Shown here one piece after another: positions 33,989-49,222 of a stretch of DNA of 64,000 bases. The notes beneath the pieces are model-generated. The model had not been told where the DNA came from and did no database searches. It saw only the letters and a list, made by a program, of their open reading frames with translations. The position numbers and the translations under genes were made by a program. This DNA comes from Odobenus rosmarus divergens (Eukaryota; Chordata; Mammalia; Carnivora; Odobenidae). Positions within the stretch are counted from its first letter, which is position 1; every line of letters starts with the position of its first letter. The stretch covers positions 564,352 through 628,351 of the forward strand of contig NW_004451409.1 of assembly GCF_000321225.1 (NCBI RefSeq), given 5' to 3'.

Positions 33989-34264
33989 CTTTTTTTGGTA
34001 GAAGGCTGAAAGTAGTTTTTGATGGAGCTGGTCTGCAGCTGCTGAGAAGGCTGATCTCTACTTTTATTTACACCTGAGAATTTACTTGGTGAAAGCTGAT
34101 AGGTTGGGATTTTCATCCTTTCCAGAGTATCTGATACTGCATTTTTATCATTAGAGCTTATTTTGGGGGATTCCTTCACAGTGGATGTCTCTTGTGAAGG
34201 CATTCTGAATTTTTGTTCCACTCTGGAGATTGTGATTTCTTTAGGTTTTTCACTAAAATCCATA
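33989..34264 (-). CDS. NBN: NBN exon 10
   Basis: 276 nt (human 273), acceptor CAG ending at 34265. It reads [19 protein letters not shown] through [11 protein letters not shown]. The junction with exon 9 gives Cys-Met where human has one Trp. The donor is GTCTAT, lacking the usual A/G at +3 and G at +5. If the intron were retained, the frame would stop after six further codons (RSIFK and a stop). Confidence 0.92.
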
Positions 34265-35655
34265 CTGTAACAAAAGAAAAGAATGCAACATAATCAGATT
34301 TATACCAATTTTTATCTAGGAAAAAAAGTCTTCTAAATAGTACTAATGTGATACAGCTTTAGAACATAATTATCTTTAGACAATAATTAAGGGAATGTAT
34401 TTCACTATCCCAAAAAAGTTGTCCCTTTTTCATCAAAGCTCCATAAAGGCAAGTAACTTTCTCTTCTGCATTCCCTATAGCACACAATGTCTAGCATACT
34501 CTACTATAAAAAACTGTCATAGACACATGGAGTATCAACTAGTATTCTATTATAAAGTAGGTGATAATCTTAGATAATTTTTGCTTTGTTTAAAATTTTA
34601 GAATTATTTTCATGCAAAAAATTAATTAAAAAAGGAAAATCAGAAAAAGAACAATCTCCTATAATTCCAGCATCATAACGACATATTTAGATCCCATTTA
34701 GATCTAAATGAGATGAATTTAGATTCAGATGAGTTGATATGGTTACATTTCAGCCAGATGGCAGTCCCTAGAATAGAGTATAACTATACTACCAGAAAAA
34801 TATTTAAAACACACACACACACAGTTTCACAATGTATGGTTACATAAACTACCTTTAATTCTTATTTCACAAAAAACAAGTGGTCATACACATGACTTTC
34901 AAAACATTAATAGTTTCTTTAAAAACTTACATCTGGCCTCTATAAAAAAAGGATGTATTAAAAATTTAAATATGATCTAATATAGTGATATCACAAGTAT
35001 TTTTCAATATGAGTAATTATGTATTATTTAAAATACAATACACTCTCTTAAATGAAAAATACCACATATACAAACGACCTACCCTTGCTCAAAAAACCGC
35101 CCCTAAAGAACAAAAAACCGCTTCAAATAGAGAACCACTAGAAAACTATATTTATAATAATAAAGGAAACATTATAGTACAAAGAAATTTACTTCAAACT
35201 TGTTTCAACAGTCACAAATAAAGTAGTGTAATTCTTTACAGTCTTCCATGTACATTTGTAAGGAACAACAACAACAAAACTTTACCATAAGACAGGGGTT
35301 AGCAAACTATGGCTTACAGGCCAAATCTGGCTTGCCACTTGTTTTCATAAATTAAGTTTTATTGGAACAAAGCCACACACATTCATTTACATGTTGTCTA
35401 TGGCTGCTTTCATGCTACAATGGCAAAGTTGAGTAGCTGTGACAGAGATTAATGACTTACAAAGCCAAAAATATTTATTGGTCTTTTATAGAAAGTTTAC
35501 TAATCCTTAAACCTAATATATTATTTTCCCTGCATCCCATTCCCCCATGCTTTATCTCCTAAGAGCTGATCTGATAAAGACACTGACTTTACTTCTTGAA
35601 TATACTATTAATTTATTCATAGAATAACAATAGTTCGTCAACAATGAAGCTTTAC
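34265..35655 (-). other. NBN: NBN intron 9
   Basis: It holds a (CA)n run at 34809-34822 and a MER-type DNA transposon fragment at 35293-35509. The rest is AT-rich unique sequence. Confidence 0.75.
35293..35509. mobile_element. hAT-like non-autonomous DNA transposon with inverted ends
   Basis: The left end CAGGGGTTAGCAAACT and the reverse complement of the right end, AAGGATTAGTAAACT, are inverted repeats. The middle ('GCCAAATCTGGCTTGCCACT', 'TTTTATTGGAACAAAGCCAC', 'GTCTATGGCTGCTTTCATGC') matches a widespread mammalian hAT-Charlie-type MER element from memory. It is an old non-coding copy. Confidence 0.75.
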
Positions 35656-35782
35656 CATGTATCTGCTTGCTCTGATTCCGTGTCAGCTACATATGTTGTG
35701 GTATTCAGGGTGGCACTTGGCATTAGCTTTTCATTGACTGATAAGCCTTGGGAAAGGCTTGGCCCTGGAGTCATCTTCAGTG
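35656..35782 (-). CDS. NBN: NBN exon 9
   Basis: 127 nt (human 130), acceptor CAG ending at 35783 and donor GTAAAG from 35655. It reads [19 protein letters not shown] and ends [11 protein letters not shown]. The LSQG serine corresponds to human Ser343, an ATM phosphorylation site used in the S-phase checkpoint. One codon is missing in the KTTTPG run compared with human. Confidence 0.94.
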
Positions 35783-36399
35783 CTGTAAATCACACAAGTG
35801 AAGGGAAGAATCACAACTGCTAGACACAAGATGGACATTTTGTCACTTAAAATGGCTAGACTGTGCCATGCTGAGGGAATTAAGTAGGCAACACAGAACA
35901 CAGTTATCTTCACTCAGTGGAACCAACAAACATTTAATGAAATAGCCTAAAAGCAGCCTGTTGGCATCTGTAATAGACTCATCTAAATCAAATCATTTTA
36001 AAGCTACATCAAATCTTTTGTGAAGTATTACCAACTTAAAAATAAAATCAACTTAAGTAATAATTCAAATTATGGTTTAAATTAGGAGACAAAAAAATTG
36101 CATTTCTTCCCCACAGAAAGAGAATCAACTCTACTGCTGACATAAATCAAAATTAATGTGAGTTTCACCTTCTGAAGGAATACTATTTGAAAAAAAGACA
36201 TAAATAGCTTTAGGCATAAATTCTGTGGCCACTCCAGAAAACCATAAAGATTACTTCATCTTTTAATTTACTAGAATAGCAACTTAATTCAAGTGTCACT
36301 CTTCTGGCATACATTCCTTGAACCTCCCACATTGAATTAGGTATCCTTCATTTCAGCTTCCATACCACCCTTTACATCACTCTGCTAACTTTTAACACA

Positions 36400-36575
36400 C
36401 TAATCATTAGCTGTATGTGTTATTTAACCTCTCTGTGCCTTAGTTTCCCATCCATTAAATCAGGACCATTTTGTTTTGAGAACAAAATGAATTGATACAT
36501 GGACAGCAGTTAGAAAAATGCTTGGAACACAGTAAGTATGATGCAAATATTAGCTGTTATCATCATCACTTTACA
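36400..36575 (+). repeat. MIR element
   Basis: 'TTATTTAACCTCTCTGTGCC', 'TTAGTTTCCCATCCATTAAA' and 'GCTTGGAACACAGTAAGTAT' follow the MIR core closely. Confidence 0.75.
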
Positions 36576-36594
36576 CTACACTTGGTTACTTGTT

Positions 36595-36720
36595 ACTTTC
36601 CCTTATTAGAATCTCCTTGAGAATAGGAACTGGTTGTTGTTCACTTCTAAATCTGCAGTCCCTGAGCAATGTTTGGGACATTATAGATATAAGTAAGTTA
36701 ATGGAATTAAATCATTAACT
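36595..36720 (+). repeat. LINE-2-like 3' end
   Basis: 'AGAATCTCCTTGAGAATAGG' and 'TGCAGTCCCTGAGCAATG' follow the L2 3' terminus, directly beside the MIR. Confidence 0.5.
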
Positions 36721-38369
36721 GAAAATTTTAAAAAGTTGACATCTACTAAGTATCTAAGCTAAATCATCACTTATTAGGTCCTCATGACATAGGATGTGCT
36801 TAGTAAATGTTTATTACTGATTCCAAATTCTGCCACTTCCCTTATATGACCCCCATAGAAGCTCACTGTCATTTCCTTAAATACGCATATCCCTAGAATT
36901 CATTTCAGCTTGCACAGAAGTTTGCAAAAAATAGTAATTACAAATGCTTATATTATCACTAAAAGAAACTATAAATTGAATCTAATGACCCAGAATAAGG
37001 GTTTGTCAACAAAAGATTTATAATGTTCTCCTTGCTAAAAATACTACAGGGGTAGGGCTTTGATTTGCTCACCTCTTTATTCCAAGTATTTAGAATAATT
37101 ACAGGTATATAACAGATGTTCAATAAATGCTTGAACTCATAAACAAACAAACATGAATGGAAGAAAATAAGGTGGGGAGAAAAGGAGGGAGAGACACATG
37201 CATTTATTCTATTCCCTCCCAAAGGGTTGTATTCTAAAATTGTTTATAAATCAGATGTCTAGGACATGGAGTCTACACAGACCCACCTATAAGTACGTGC
37301 AAGAAGTAACACTACTAATTAAAATGTTGGTTTTTACTCCTTATGACTCTGTATGAAATGATACAACAGAAAAGGTACTGGTCTAAGTGTTCAGAAAACC
37401 CAAATTTTAGGATTGGCTTGGCCATGAATTATTTATGGAATCTTAACTGTTCTCAGCCTTACAAGCTCGCTTACCTTTTAATAGAAAGACAGATTAGATG
37501 ATCTCTAAGGCCCTTTTCGCCATGAACACATTTCCAACAGTGGATGATAAAACTTTGTTCCTCCACACTGGCAAAGATAATTCTGTATGCCAATAATTTA
37601 GTTCAGTTAAGCAAATATTCATACCCTAGTACAAACAAGTACTGTGGCTTGGTGCTGTCAGGGAATCCAAAATTAATTAGAGCTTATAACCAATTTAGTG
37701 GCTGAAGAGGCATGGAAACAACTGGTTATATTTCAAAGTAGAAAGAAAGTCTAGCTAGAATGCAAAAGAAAGTTATTGGGGAATAGAAAACAGAACAATT
37801 CTGACTTGGAGGAGAGTTATGGGAGAGAAAACAACTTAGAAAAACTTCATGAAGGAGGTGAACATCTGCCAAATGAGTCAAATTTTGAAGAGCAGTGTTG
37901 GAACAGGGACCATGATGAGCAAGATCGAGGAGTGTGGAAATTATAAATAATATGGCACATATAAACTGTAGGGAGATGTATTTAAAAAAAAATGAGGATG
38001 GGAGGAGAAAGGCTAAACTGTTGAGGGCTCAGAACTCTAGACGAAGGGCTTAGGGTTTTATTTTATAAATAATGAGCTAGTAAAATGTTTTAAGAAAAGG
38101 TGATTCTACTGGCAAAGGGAATTGTTAACTGTAGAGATGAGTATGGAGGCGGGACCATTACTGGGCGCCATTATAACAGCCCTCATGAAAGGAAGACAAT
38201 GTGAAGTTCAAGAAGTGGGGCAGTGGCTGTGAGAACAGATGGCAGCAGACCTCCTGAGCAGAAGCTGCACAAGGAGAATTTCAGGTCTTGTTTTAGCTTT
38301 TTTCTTGGTGCTTGACTTTAACTGAACTGATCAGATATGTCTGTTTGCCTGTTAACTGTTTGAAACCTG

Positions 38370-38515
38370 ACCTTTAGAATATAAAGTTCACAGTAACAGA
38401 TACCTTGTTTTACTTTATTCACCACTGTATCTTCAGCACTTCTTTAGAAACAGTACCCAGTATTACATGGCAGCCACAAATATTTATCAAATAAATAAAT
38501 GAAATGGTAAATAGA
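38370..38515 (+). repeat. LINE-2-like 3' end
   Basis: 'TTTACTTTATTCACCACTGT', 'ATCTTCAGCACTTCTTTAGA' and 'ATATTTATCAAATAAATAAA' resemble the L2 3' terminus. Confidence 0.55.
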
Positions 38516-38630
38516 TGAGTTTTAAAAGATGGTGAAAATGGTCATCCCTAACAAATACAGAGTAATGTGCATACAGCCTATCACCAAGTTACACATAAAG
38601 TTGCTAAAGAACCAATAAAATAATGCTTTA

Positions 38631-41822
<3,192 letters not shown>

Positions 41823-42016
41823 CTTTGGAGCTTATCCATAATTGAGTGAATCCATTTTTTCTGAGAGTCAGGAATCAGAGTCTGTGAATTTGTTATTCCT
41901 ACATCAACAACACAAATTCCAGGGACTGAAAAGAAACTATCTTTTTCTTCATTTTCTTCTGTTATCAACCTAGCATCTCCTCCTCCAAGAACAATTGCTG
42001 AACTTAACTTTTTATG
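41823..42016 (-). CDS. NBN: NBN exon 7
   Basis: 194 nt, the same as human, with acceptor TAG ending at 42017 and donor GTACAG from 41822. It reads [20 protein letters not shown] through [18 protein letters not shown]. This is BRCT2; NSQT carries the serine equivalent to human Ser278, an ATM site. Confidence 0.95.
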
Positions 42017-43006
42017 CTAAAAATAGAAATAGAAAAAATATAATGAAATAGCCACATTTCAATTCCTTGAGTATGTTCTTTTAAATTTATTTTAATTCCA
42101 GTATAGTTAACAGTGTTATATTAGTTTCAGGTGTTCAATACAGTAATTCAACACTTCCCTATCATCCAGTGCTCATCACAAGTACACTCCTTAATCCCCA
42201 TCACCTATTTCACCCATCACCCCACCTCCTCCCCTCTGGTAACCATCAGTTTGTTGTCTACAGTTAAGAATCTGTTCCTTGGTTTGCCTCTTTTTTTCTT
42301 CTATTTGTTCATTTGTTTTGTTTCTTAAATTCCGCATATGAATGAAATCATATGGTATTTGTCTTTCTCTGAATGACTTATTTAGCTTAGCATTATACTC
42401 TAGCTCCATCCATGTCATTGCAAATGGCAATATTTCATTATTTTTTATGGCTGAGTAATATTATTGTATATATACCACATCTCTTTATCCATTCATTTGT
42501 ATTAGGGAAGTAAAATAAAAGTAGAACTGAAATAGAACTGGTTCTACTTTTTGAGAAGACAATCCGAGTTTCCACTCAGAAAATCCCCATTTTACCAGGT
42601 ATCTCTGCAGCCCTGGAATTGTTACATTCTTTGCACTTCCTTATCATACTTACTTCACAGCGCTCTAACTGTGGGCTTGCTTGCATTTTCCACCTACAAC
42701 ATAAACTCTGTGAATCCCCATTTCGGCACACAGAAGACATTCAACATCTATTTACTAACTGACCAAGTAAGGACTTGAATCAGTTTTCTGTCCCCACCCC
42801 CTCACTTATATATTTATATAAACTTAATTTATTGGCCAATTAACGTATGCCAAAAAAATATATACATGAATACCAGGCAAGTTCTGGGGCCTAGACAGTT
42901 TCACTTCACACTTCTATACAAAATCTCAAAAAAAATATACTGCTGATAACAGTAATAATTTATCCTAGGTTATAATGTTTTAAGAAAATTTAGCTCATAA
43001 GATTAC
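42017..43006 (-). other. NBN: NBN intron 6
   Basis: A reverse L1 3' end occupies 42080-42508. The remainder (42510-43006) has no recognised feature. Confidence 0.8.
42080..42508 (-). mobile_element. 5'-truncated LINE-1, minus strand
   Basis: Reverse L1 3' end with the C-rich 3'UTR at 42190-42240 and the ORF2 C-terminus; a minus-strand frame at 42191-42430 starts MPFAMTWMELEYNAKL. It is truncated near 'TTTATCCATTCATTTG'. Confidence 0.8.
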
Positions 43007-43124
43007 CTGTCTGGCATTTAGAAATACAAACGTTTTCCCTTTGAAGATTTGCTTTCTTTCCTGTCGTCCTGACAGATCAATGTTTTTATTTCCAATAGCT
43101 GGTTCATCAATAGGTGGGTAAAAG
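43007..43124 (-). CDS. NBN: NBN exon 6
   Basis: 118 nt, the same as human, with acceptor CAG ending at 43125 and donor GTAATC from 43006. It reads [20 protein letters not shown] and [11 protein letters not shown], entering the second BRCT domain. Confidence 0.95.
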
Positions 43125-43636
43125 CTGTACAAAAAATTTAAAGAATATTTTAATTATGTATTATTCTGTATGTATACTGTTAAATTTATAAATAGAGTGG
43201 CTATCTAGACACTAGGAAGGTTTAATTTTTGTAACATCATTAATTCATCATTTTTTTTTTTTTAAAAAGTAAGAGTTTTCTCTGGGACAAAATGGTGACA
43301 GATGCCATATAGAATTGCATAAATGCTCCTTATTTTCTGAAAAAATATAATCCATGGGTAGACAATCCTAAAATATGATTTAATATACAGGAGTCGAACA
43401 AGTTATGCGAATTATAAAAGGCTGAAAGAGACACCGTCCATAAAGATCAAATTCTATTCGCATCTTGTGTTTCCTGGGAACCAATATGTGTTAACAATGT
43501 TCATATCCAATTCTATGAACCACTATTTTAAGTGCTTTTAGAGATCCCTCTGGAGAAGCTCAGGAAATTTTAAAACTTAAAATATTTGTCAACTTAAATA
43601 AAATTTCCAAAGTGGGATTAGAAAACACAATCTTTT

Positions 43637-43768
43637 GGGGTGCCTGGGTAGCTCAGTTCATTGAGCGTCTGACTCTTGATTTCAGCTCAGGTCATGATCT
43701 CGGGTTTGTGGGAGTGTCAGGCTCCGCACTGGGTGTGGAGCCTGCTTGGGATTCTCTCTCTCCCTACC
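43637..43768 (+). mobile_element. Older CAN-SINE, plus strand
   Basis: Head GGGTGCCTGGGTAGCTCAG; the body resembles the shorter 'GATTTCAGCTCAGGTCATGA' subfamily. ACACAATCTTTT and AAACAATCTTTT flank it. Confidence 0.85.
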
Positions 43769-43969
43769 AAAAACAATCTTTTAGCTCTTTAACATAATGC
43801 TATAAAACATCTTAGTCATCCATGAAAATGAAGGAATACATAAAATCAACAGATAATTATTAAGCCTCACATCAGCTCAGTTTCAATGTTCTGTATAATC
43901 AAATCTTTTGCTATAGCAATTTATAGCTGATCAGTCTTTCAGCTTAACTCTACCTTCAAGTAAAAATTC

Positions 43970-44791
43970 CTAATTATTAATGCTCATGGATAAGAAAACT
44001 CAGTATCGTCAAGATGTCAATTCTTCCCAACTTGATCTATAGATTAAATGTAATCCCAATAAAACCCCCAGCAAGTTATTTTGTGGATACTGACAAACGG
44101 ATTTTAAAGTTTATATGAGAGGCAAAAGAATAGCCAACATAATATTAAGGAAGAACAAAGCTGGAGTACTAATACAACCCAAATTCAAGATTTACTATAA
44201 AGCTACAGTAATCAAGAGAGTCTGATATTATGAAAAAAATAGACAAAAGAGAATAGAGAGCCCAGAAATAGACTAACATAAATATACCCAACTGATCTTT
44301 AACAAAGGAACAAAGGCAGTACAATGGAGCTCAGATACTATTTTCAACAAATGATGAGGTTACTGGATACTGGACATTCACATACAAAAAAATGAATCTA
44401 GACGCAGACCTTACAGTGTTCACAAAAATTAACTCAAAATGGATCACAGACCTAAAGTAAAATGCTAAACTATAATACTCCTAGAAGATAACATAGATAA
44501 TACAGAAGAAAATCTAGATTACCTTTTTATGGCAGTGACTTTTTAGATACAACAGCGGGCATGATCTATGAAAGAATAAGCTAGACTTCATTAAAATTTA
44601 AAACTTCTAAAAAAAAATTTTAACTTCTGCTCTGTGAAAGACAATGTCAAGAAAATGAGACGATGTATCAGAAAGTGGAAGAAAATATTTGCAAAAGACA
44701 CATCTGATAAAGGACTGTTACTCAAAATATACAAAGAACTCTCAAAATTCAACAGTAAGAAAACCACCTGATTAAAAAATGAGCCAAAATC
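43970..44791 (+). repeat. Older LINE-1, first part (outer layer of nest)
   Basis: L1 ORF2 text: 'TAGATTAAATGTAATCCCAA', 'AAGAACAAAGCTGGAGTACT' and 'CATCTGATAAAGGACTGTTA'. It breaks at GAGCCAAAATC (44781-44791) and resumes after the younger L1 at 46144. Confidence 0.8.
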
Positions 44792-45081
44792 CTGCAGCAA
44801 CTTCTTGCTAGACACGTCTCTAGAGGTAAGGGAAACAAAAGCAAAAATGAACTATTGAGACTTCATCAGGATAAAAAGCTTTTGCCAGCAAAGGAAACAT
44901 CAAAACTAAAAGGCAACCTAGGAAATGGAAGAAGATATTTGCAAATGTCTGATCAGATAAAGGGCTAGTATCCAAAATCTATAAAGAACTTATCAAACTC
45001 AACACCCCAAAAAATAAAAAATTCAATCAAGAAATGGGCAGAAGACATGAACAGACATTTCTCCAAAGACGACATACAAAT

Positions 45082-45275
45082 AGGGCGCCTGGGTGGCTCA
45101 GTCGTTCAGCGTCTGCCTTCGGCTCAGGTCATGATCCCAGGGTCCTGGGATCAAGTCCCACATCGGGCTCCCTGCTTGGTGGGAAGCCTGCTTTTCCCTC
45201 TCCCACTCCCCCTGCTTCTGTTCCCTCTCTCGCTGTCTCTCTGTTGAAAAATAAATAAAATCTAAAAAAAAAAAA
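45082..45275 (+). mobile_element. CAN-SINE inside the younger L1 (inner layer)
   Basis: The perfect duplication GACATACAAAT lies at 45071-45081 and 45276-45286. Head AGGGCGCCTGGGTGGCTCAG, tail AAATAAATAAAATCT plus A-run. Confidence 0.93.
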
Positions 45276-45692
45276 AGACATACAAATGGCTAACAGACAC
45301 ATGCAAAACGCTCAACATCACTCCTCATCAGGAAAACACAAATCAAAACCACAATGATACCATCTCACACTGGGTCAGAATGGCTAAAATTAACAACTCA
45401 GGAAACAAGAGATGTTGGCAAGGATGCGGAAAAAGGGGAACCCTCTTACACTCTTGGTGGGAATGCACACTGATGCAGCCACTCTGGAAAACAGTATGGA
45501 GGTTCCTCAAAAAGTTAAGAATAGAACTACCCTACAACCCACAATTGCTCTACTAGGTATTTATCCAAAGGATACAAAAATAGTGATTCAAAGGGACACA
45601 TGCACCCCAATGTTTATAGCAGCAATATCCATAATAGCCAAAATATGAAAAGAGCCCAGATGTCCACTGACACATGAATGGATAAAGATGTA

Positions 45693-45711
45693 ATACACAC
45701 ACACACACACT
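45693..45711 (+). repeat. (CA)n microsatellite
   Basis: About nine CA units, within the L1 3' portion. Confidence 0.8.
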
Positions 45712-46143
45712 GGAATATTACTCAGCCATCCAAAAGAATGAAATCTTGCCATATGCAATGACATGGATGGAACTAGACAGTATTATGCTAAGTGACATAA
45801 GTCAGTCAGAAAAAGACAAATACCATAGGATCTCACTCATATGTGGAATTTAAGAAACAAAACAGACGAACATAGGGAAAGGGAAGGAAAAATAAGATAA
45901 AAAGAGAGAGGGAGGCAAACCGTAAGAGACTCTAAACTATAGGAAACTGAGGGTTGTTGGAGGGGAGGGGGGTAGTTGGGGAGATGGGGTAATTGGGTGA
46001 TGGGCATTAAGGAGGGCACTTGATATAATGAGCACTGGGTGTTATATGCAACTGATGAATCACTAAATTCTAACCCTGAAACTAAGAATACACTATATGT
46101 TAACTCAATTGAATTTAAGTATTTTTTTTTAAGGGCCAAAATC

Positions 46144-46980
46144 TTAACAGCTGCCTCACCAAAGAAATATACAGATAACAAATAAGCACAAGATGCTCAA
46201 CACATCATGTTATCAGGAAGATGCAAATTAGAACAATGAGACACTATTACACATCTATTACGATGGCCAAGATCCAGAACACAACCACCACCAAAGTTTG
46301 TGAGAATGTGGAGTGACAGGAACTTTCATTCACTGCTGGTGAGAATGCAAAATGGTAAAGCCACTTTGGAAGACAGCTTGGCACTTGCTCACAAAACTAA
46401 ACACATTCTTACTGTATGATGCAGCAACTGCACTCCCTGGTACTTATCCAAAAGAGCTGGAAAGTTATGTCCACACTAAAACCTGATATGGATGTGAATA
46501 GCAGCTTTATTCTTAACTGCCATAACTTGGAAGCAACCAAAATGTCCTTCAGTAGGTGAATGGATAAACTGTAGTACATTCAAACAATGAAATATTACTC
46601 AGCACTAAAAAGAAATGAGCTACCAAGCCATAAACACATGAAGAAACTTTAAATGCATGTTACTAAGTGAAAAAAGCCATTCTGAAATGGCTACCTACTA
46701 TATTATTTCAACTATATGACATTCTGGAAAAGGCAAAACTATGGAAATGGTAAAAGTTCAGTGGTGGCTGGGAGTTGGGGTAGTGGCAACGAAGAATAGG
46801 AAAACAGAGGGTTTTCAGGGCAGTGAAAATACTCAGTATGATATTATAATGATTGATATATGTCACTATATATTTATCCAAACCCACAGAATGTACAACA
46901 CCAAGAATAAACCCTAATGTAAACTATGAAATTTGGGTGATTATGATGTCAATGTAGGCTCACGCCACTTTGATGGAGGT
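46144..46980 (+). repeat. Older LINE-1, second part (outer layer)
   Basis: The interrupted L1 continues with 'CCTCACCAAAGAAATATACA', then 'ATGAAATATTACTCAGCACT' and an L1M-type 3'UTR to about 46980. Confidence 0.8.
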
Positions 46981-47346
46981 ACCCCTATTGGGCGAGGCAA
47001 AGCATGTGTGGAAACAGAAGGTATCTGGGAAGCCTCTGTACCTTCCTCTCAATTTTGGTATGAACCTAAAACTGCTCTTAAAAAAAAAATCTTAAAAAAG
47101 TTACTAACATATCATGGTGATGAGGAAACAATGTAGGACAGGGGAAATTCACAACCTGGACAATTAGTCACTAAACAATCAAGACTTAGCCATCTGCAGA
47201 GAGCAACAGCCAATATGGTAAAAATATTTTGGTCATGAGGATCACCATCCCACATTCTACAACTTTTTTTTTTTTCCCTCAGATTTCTCCTTGGCAACAT
47301 ACCTATTTCTCAAAGTTAGCTAAGTCATGATTAAAAGATTACATTT

Positions 47347-47528
47347 TTTTTAAGATTTTATTTATTTATTTGAGAGAGAGAGAATGAGAGATAGAGAGCA
47401 CGAGAGGGGGTAGGGTCAGAGGGAGATGCAGACGCCCTGCCAAGCAGGGAGCCCGATGTGGGACTCGATCCCGGGACTCCAGGATCATGACCCTGAGCCG
47501 AAGGCAGCCGCCCAACCAAATGAGCCAT
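47347..47528 (-). mobile_element. CAN-SINE, minus strand, head-truncated
   Basis: T-run, AAGATTTTATTTATTTATTT; the reverse body ends at 'CAAATGAGCCA' and lacks the CCCAGGCGCCC head, being replaced by a T-run. Confidence 0.85.
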
Positions 47529-48450
47529 TTTTTTTTAATTTAGTAACTGATTAAACCACAAATGTATGTGTTTTAACCTGCTACAATGGATATTGTACAT
47601 CTATTCCAAGACAGTGATTCCTAGAAACTGCAATCTCACATAAATGAGTCATCTGCAGGCAACAGCTGACCTAGCCAACAAGGTGAAATGCAACCCACTG
47701 CATTATTCTGATTTTCTAAATAAGTGACTTTATAATTCTATTTATTTACTTTTAAAGACATGGGTAATAGTGGAAACTATTTTAACCATTAAAGTTAAAT
47801 CTACAATAAGAAAAGTAGTGCTAGAAAATTAGTAAATATTCTAATTCATAAATAGGATAAATTTTTAGTATCTCTTTGAATGCCTTTTATCCTCTCCCTT
47901 TTAGTAAGAATTCTCCCATATTTCACACTTCTTTCAGTGTGAAAGGCAACTATCACTTCACTTAAACACAAATGGCTGGTCCACAAATTAGTGTACACAG
48001 TACTGTAACACTGGATGATGGAGCCAGTCTTAGGCAAAAATGGTGTGTAAATGTTTGACACATACATATAGCTGAGTAGATGTGAGTCTGCCTTCCAATG
48101 ACAAAGAAAAATGATTTTTAAATTACCTACACCACTGTTAATTACACTGTCATTCTTAATTTTGCCCCAAATAATAGTTTACTGTCCCCAGAGAGCAGTT
48201 AATTATAGTTGAGTTCAATGAAGAGTAAACATTTGTTAAACCTTGAATCAGGTTCCTAAAGACAGGTGCCTGATACACCCTTTTCTCGATGGCACTACCA
48301 GAGTTCTAATTTTAATGTGTGTGATTTTTAATGTTTGGCTCTTCTACCAAGCGCAATGAGGGCAGAAACTGTAATTTTTTTGGCTCATCACTATATCCTC
48401 AGGTCTATCTTGCCTAATTCATGGTAGGCATTCAGAAATATTTGGTAATA

Positions 48451-48640
48451 GGGGCGCCTGGGTGGCTCAGTCGTTAAGCGTCTGCCTTCGGCTCAGGTCA
48501 TGATCCCAGGGTCCTGGGATCGAGCCCCGCATCGGGCTCCCTGCTCCGCGGGAAGCCTGCTTCTCCCTCTCCCACTCCCCCTGCTTGTGTTCCCTCTCTC
48601 ACTGTGTCTCTGTCAAATAAAATCTTTAAAAAAAAAAAAA
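48451..48640 (+). mobile_element. CAN-SINE, plus strand
   Basis: The perfect 15-bp duplication AAATATTTGGTAATA lies at 48436-48450 and after the A-run. Long body with 'CTCCGCGGGAAGCCTGCTTC'; low divergence suggests a young copy. Confidence 0.93.
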
Positions 48641-48804
48641 AATATTTGGTAATAAACTGATAGTACAAAATATAAATTAAAAATGCATCTAATAAAAGCA
48701 GACAAAATTATAAACATCCCTTCATTCCCTCAATATACAGATCTGAGCTTTAAAATTCTGGGACTGAAAAAATATGTTTTGGTTTTCTTTTAAAAACAGT
48801 GGTA

Positions 48805-49008
48805 GGGGCGCCTGAGTGGCTCAGTCGGTTAAGCGACTGCCTTCGGCTCAGGTCATGATCCTGGAGTCCCGGGATCGAGTGCCGCATCGGGCTCCCCGCT
48901 CCGCGGGAAGCCTGCTTCTCCCTCTCCCACTCCCCCTGCTTGTGTTCCCTCTCTCGCTGTGTCTCTCTCTGTCAAATAAATAAATAAAATCTTTAAAAAA
49001 AAAAAAAA
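48805..49008 (+). mobile_element. CAN-SINE, first of two at one target
   Basis: Preceded by AAAACAGTGGTA (48793-48804) and followed by AAAACAGTGGTAAATT (49009-49024). Head GGGGCGCCTGAGTGGCTCAG and a long A-run. Confidence 0.93.
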
Positions 49009-49024
49009 AAAACAGTGGTAAATT

Positions 49025-49222
49025 GGGGCACCTGGGTGGCTCAGTCATTAAGCATCTGCCTTCAGCTCAGGTCATGATCCCAGGGTCCTGGGATCGAGTC
49101 CCGCATCAGGCTCCCTGCTCAGCGGGAAGCCTGCGTCTCCCTCTCCCACTCCCCCTGCTTGTGTTCCCTCTCTTGCTGTCTCTTGCTAATAAATAAATAA
49201 AATCTTTAAAAAAAAAAACAAA
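49025..49222 (+). mobile_element. CAN-SINE, second at the same target
   Basis: Flanked by AAAACAGTGGTAAATT at 49009-49024 and 49223-49238. Its sequence differs from the first (GGGGCACCTGGGTGGCTCAG, 'CATTAAGCATCTGCC'), so it is an independent insertion and not a duplication. Confidence 0.93.

Larger units (their letters stand above)
44792..46132 (+). mobile_element. Younger 5'-truncated LINE-1 (middle layer)
   Basis: L1 from mid-ORF2 to the 3' end, with a G-rich 3'UTR tract at 45959-45987 and the terminal TTAACTCAATTGAATTTAAG. GAGCCAAAATC (44781-44791) and GGGCCAAAATC (46133-46143) are the target duplication. A SINE interrupts it at 45082. Frames such as the one at 45412-45648 are broken ORF2. 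Confidence 0.85.

Noticed and set aside
42191..42430. 79-codon minus-strand frame (MPFAMTWMELEY...)
   Set aside because: It is the C-terminal end of LINE-1 ORF2 in a 5'-truncated copy, not a gene.
45034..45258. Two overlapping plus-strand frames of 66-74 codons
   Set aside because: They run through a SINE inserted in L1; SINE-derived frames of this kind recur at 29045, 43612, 48848 and 58243.
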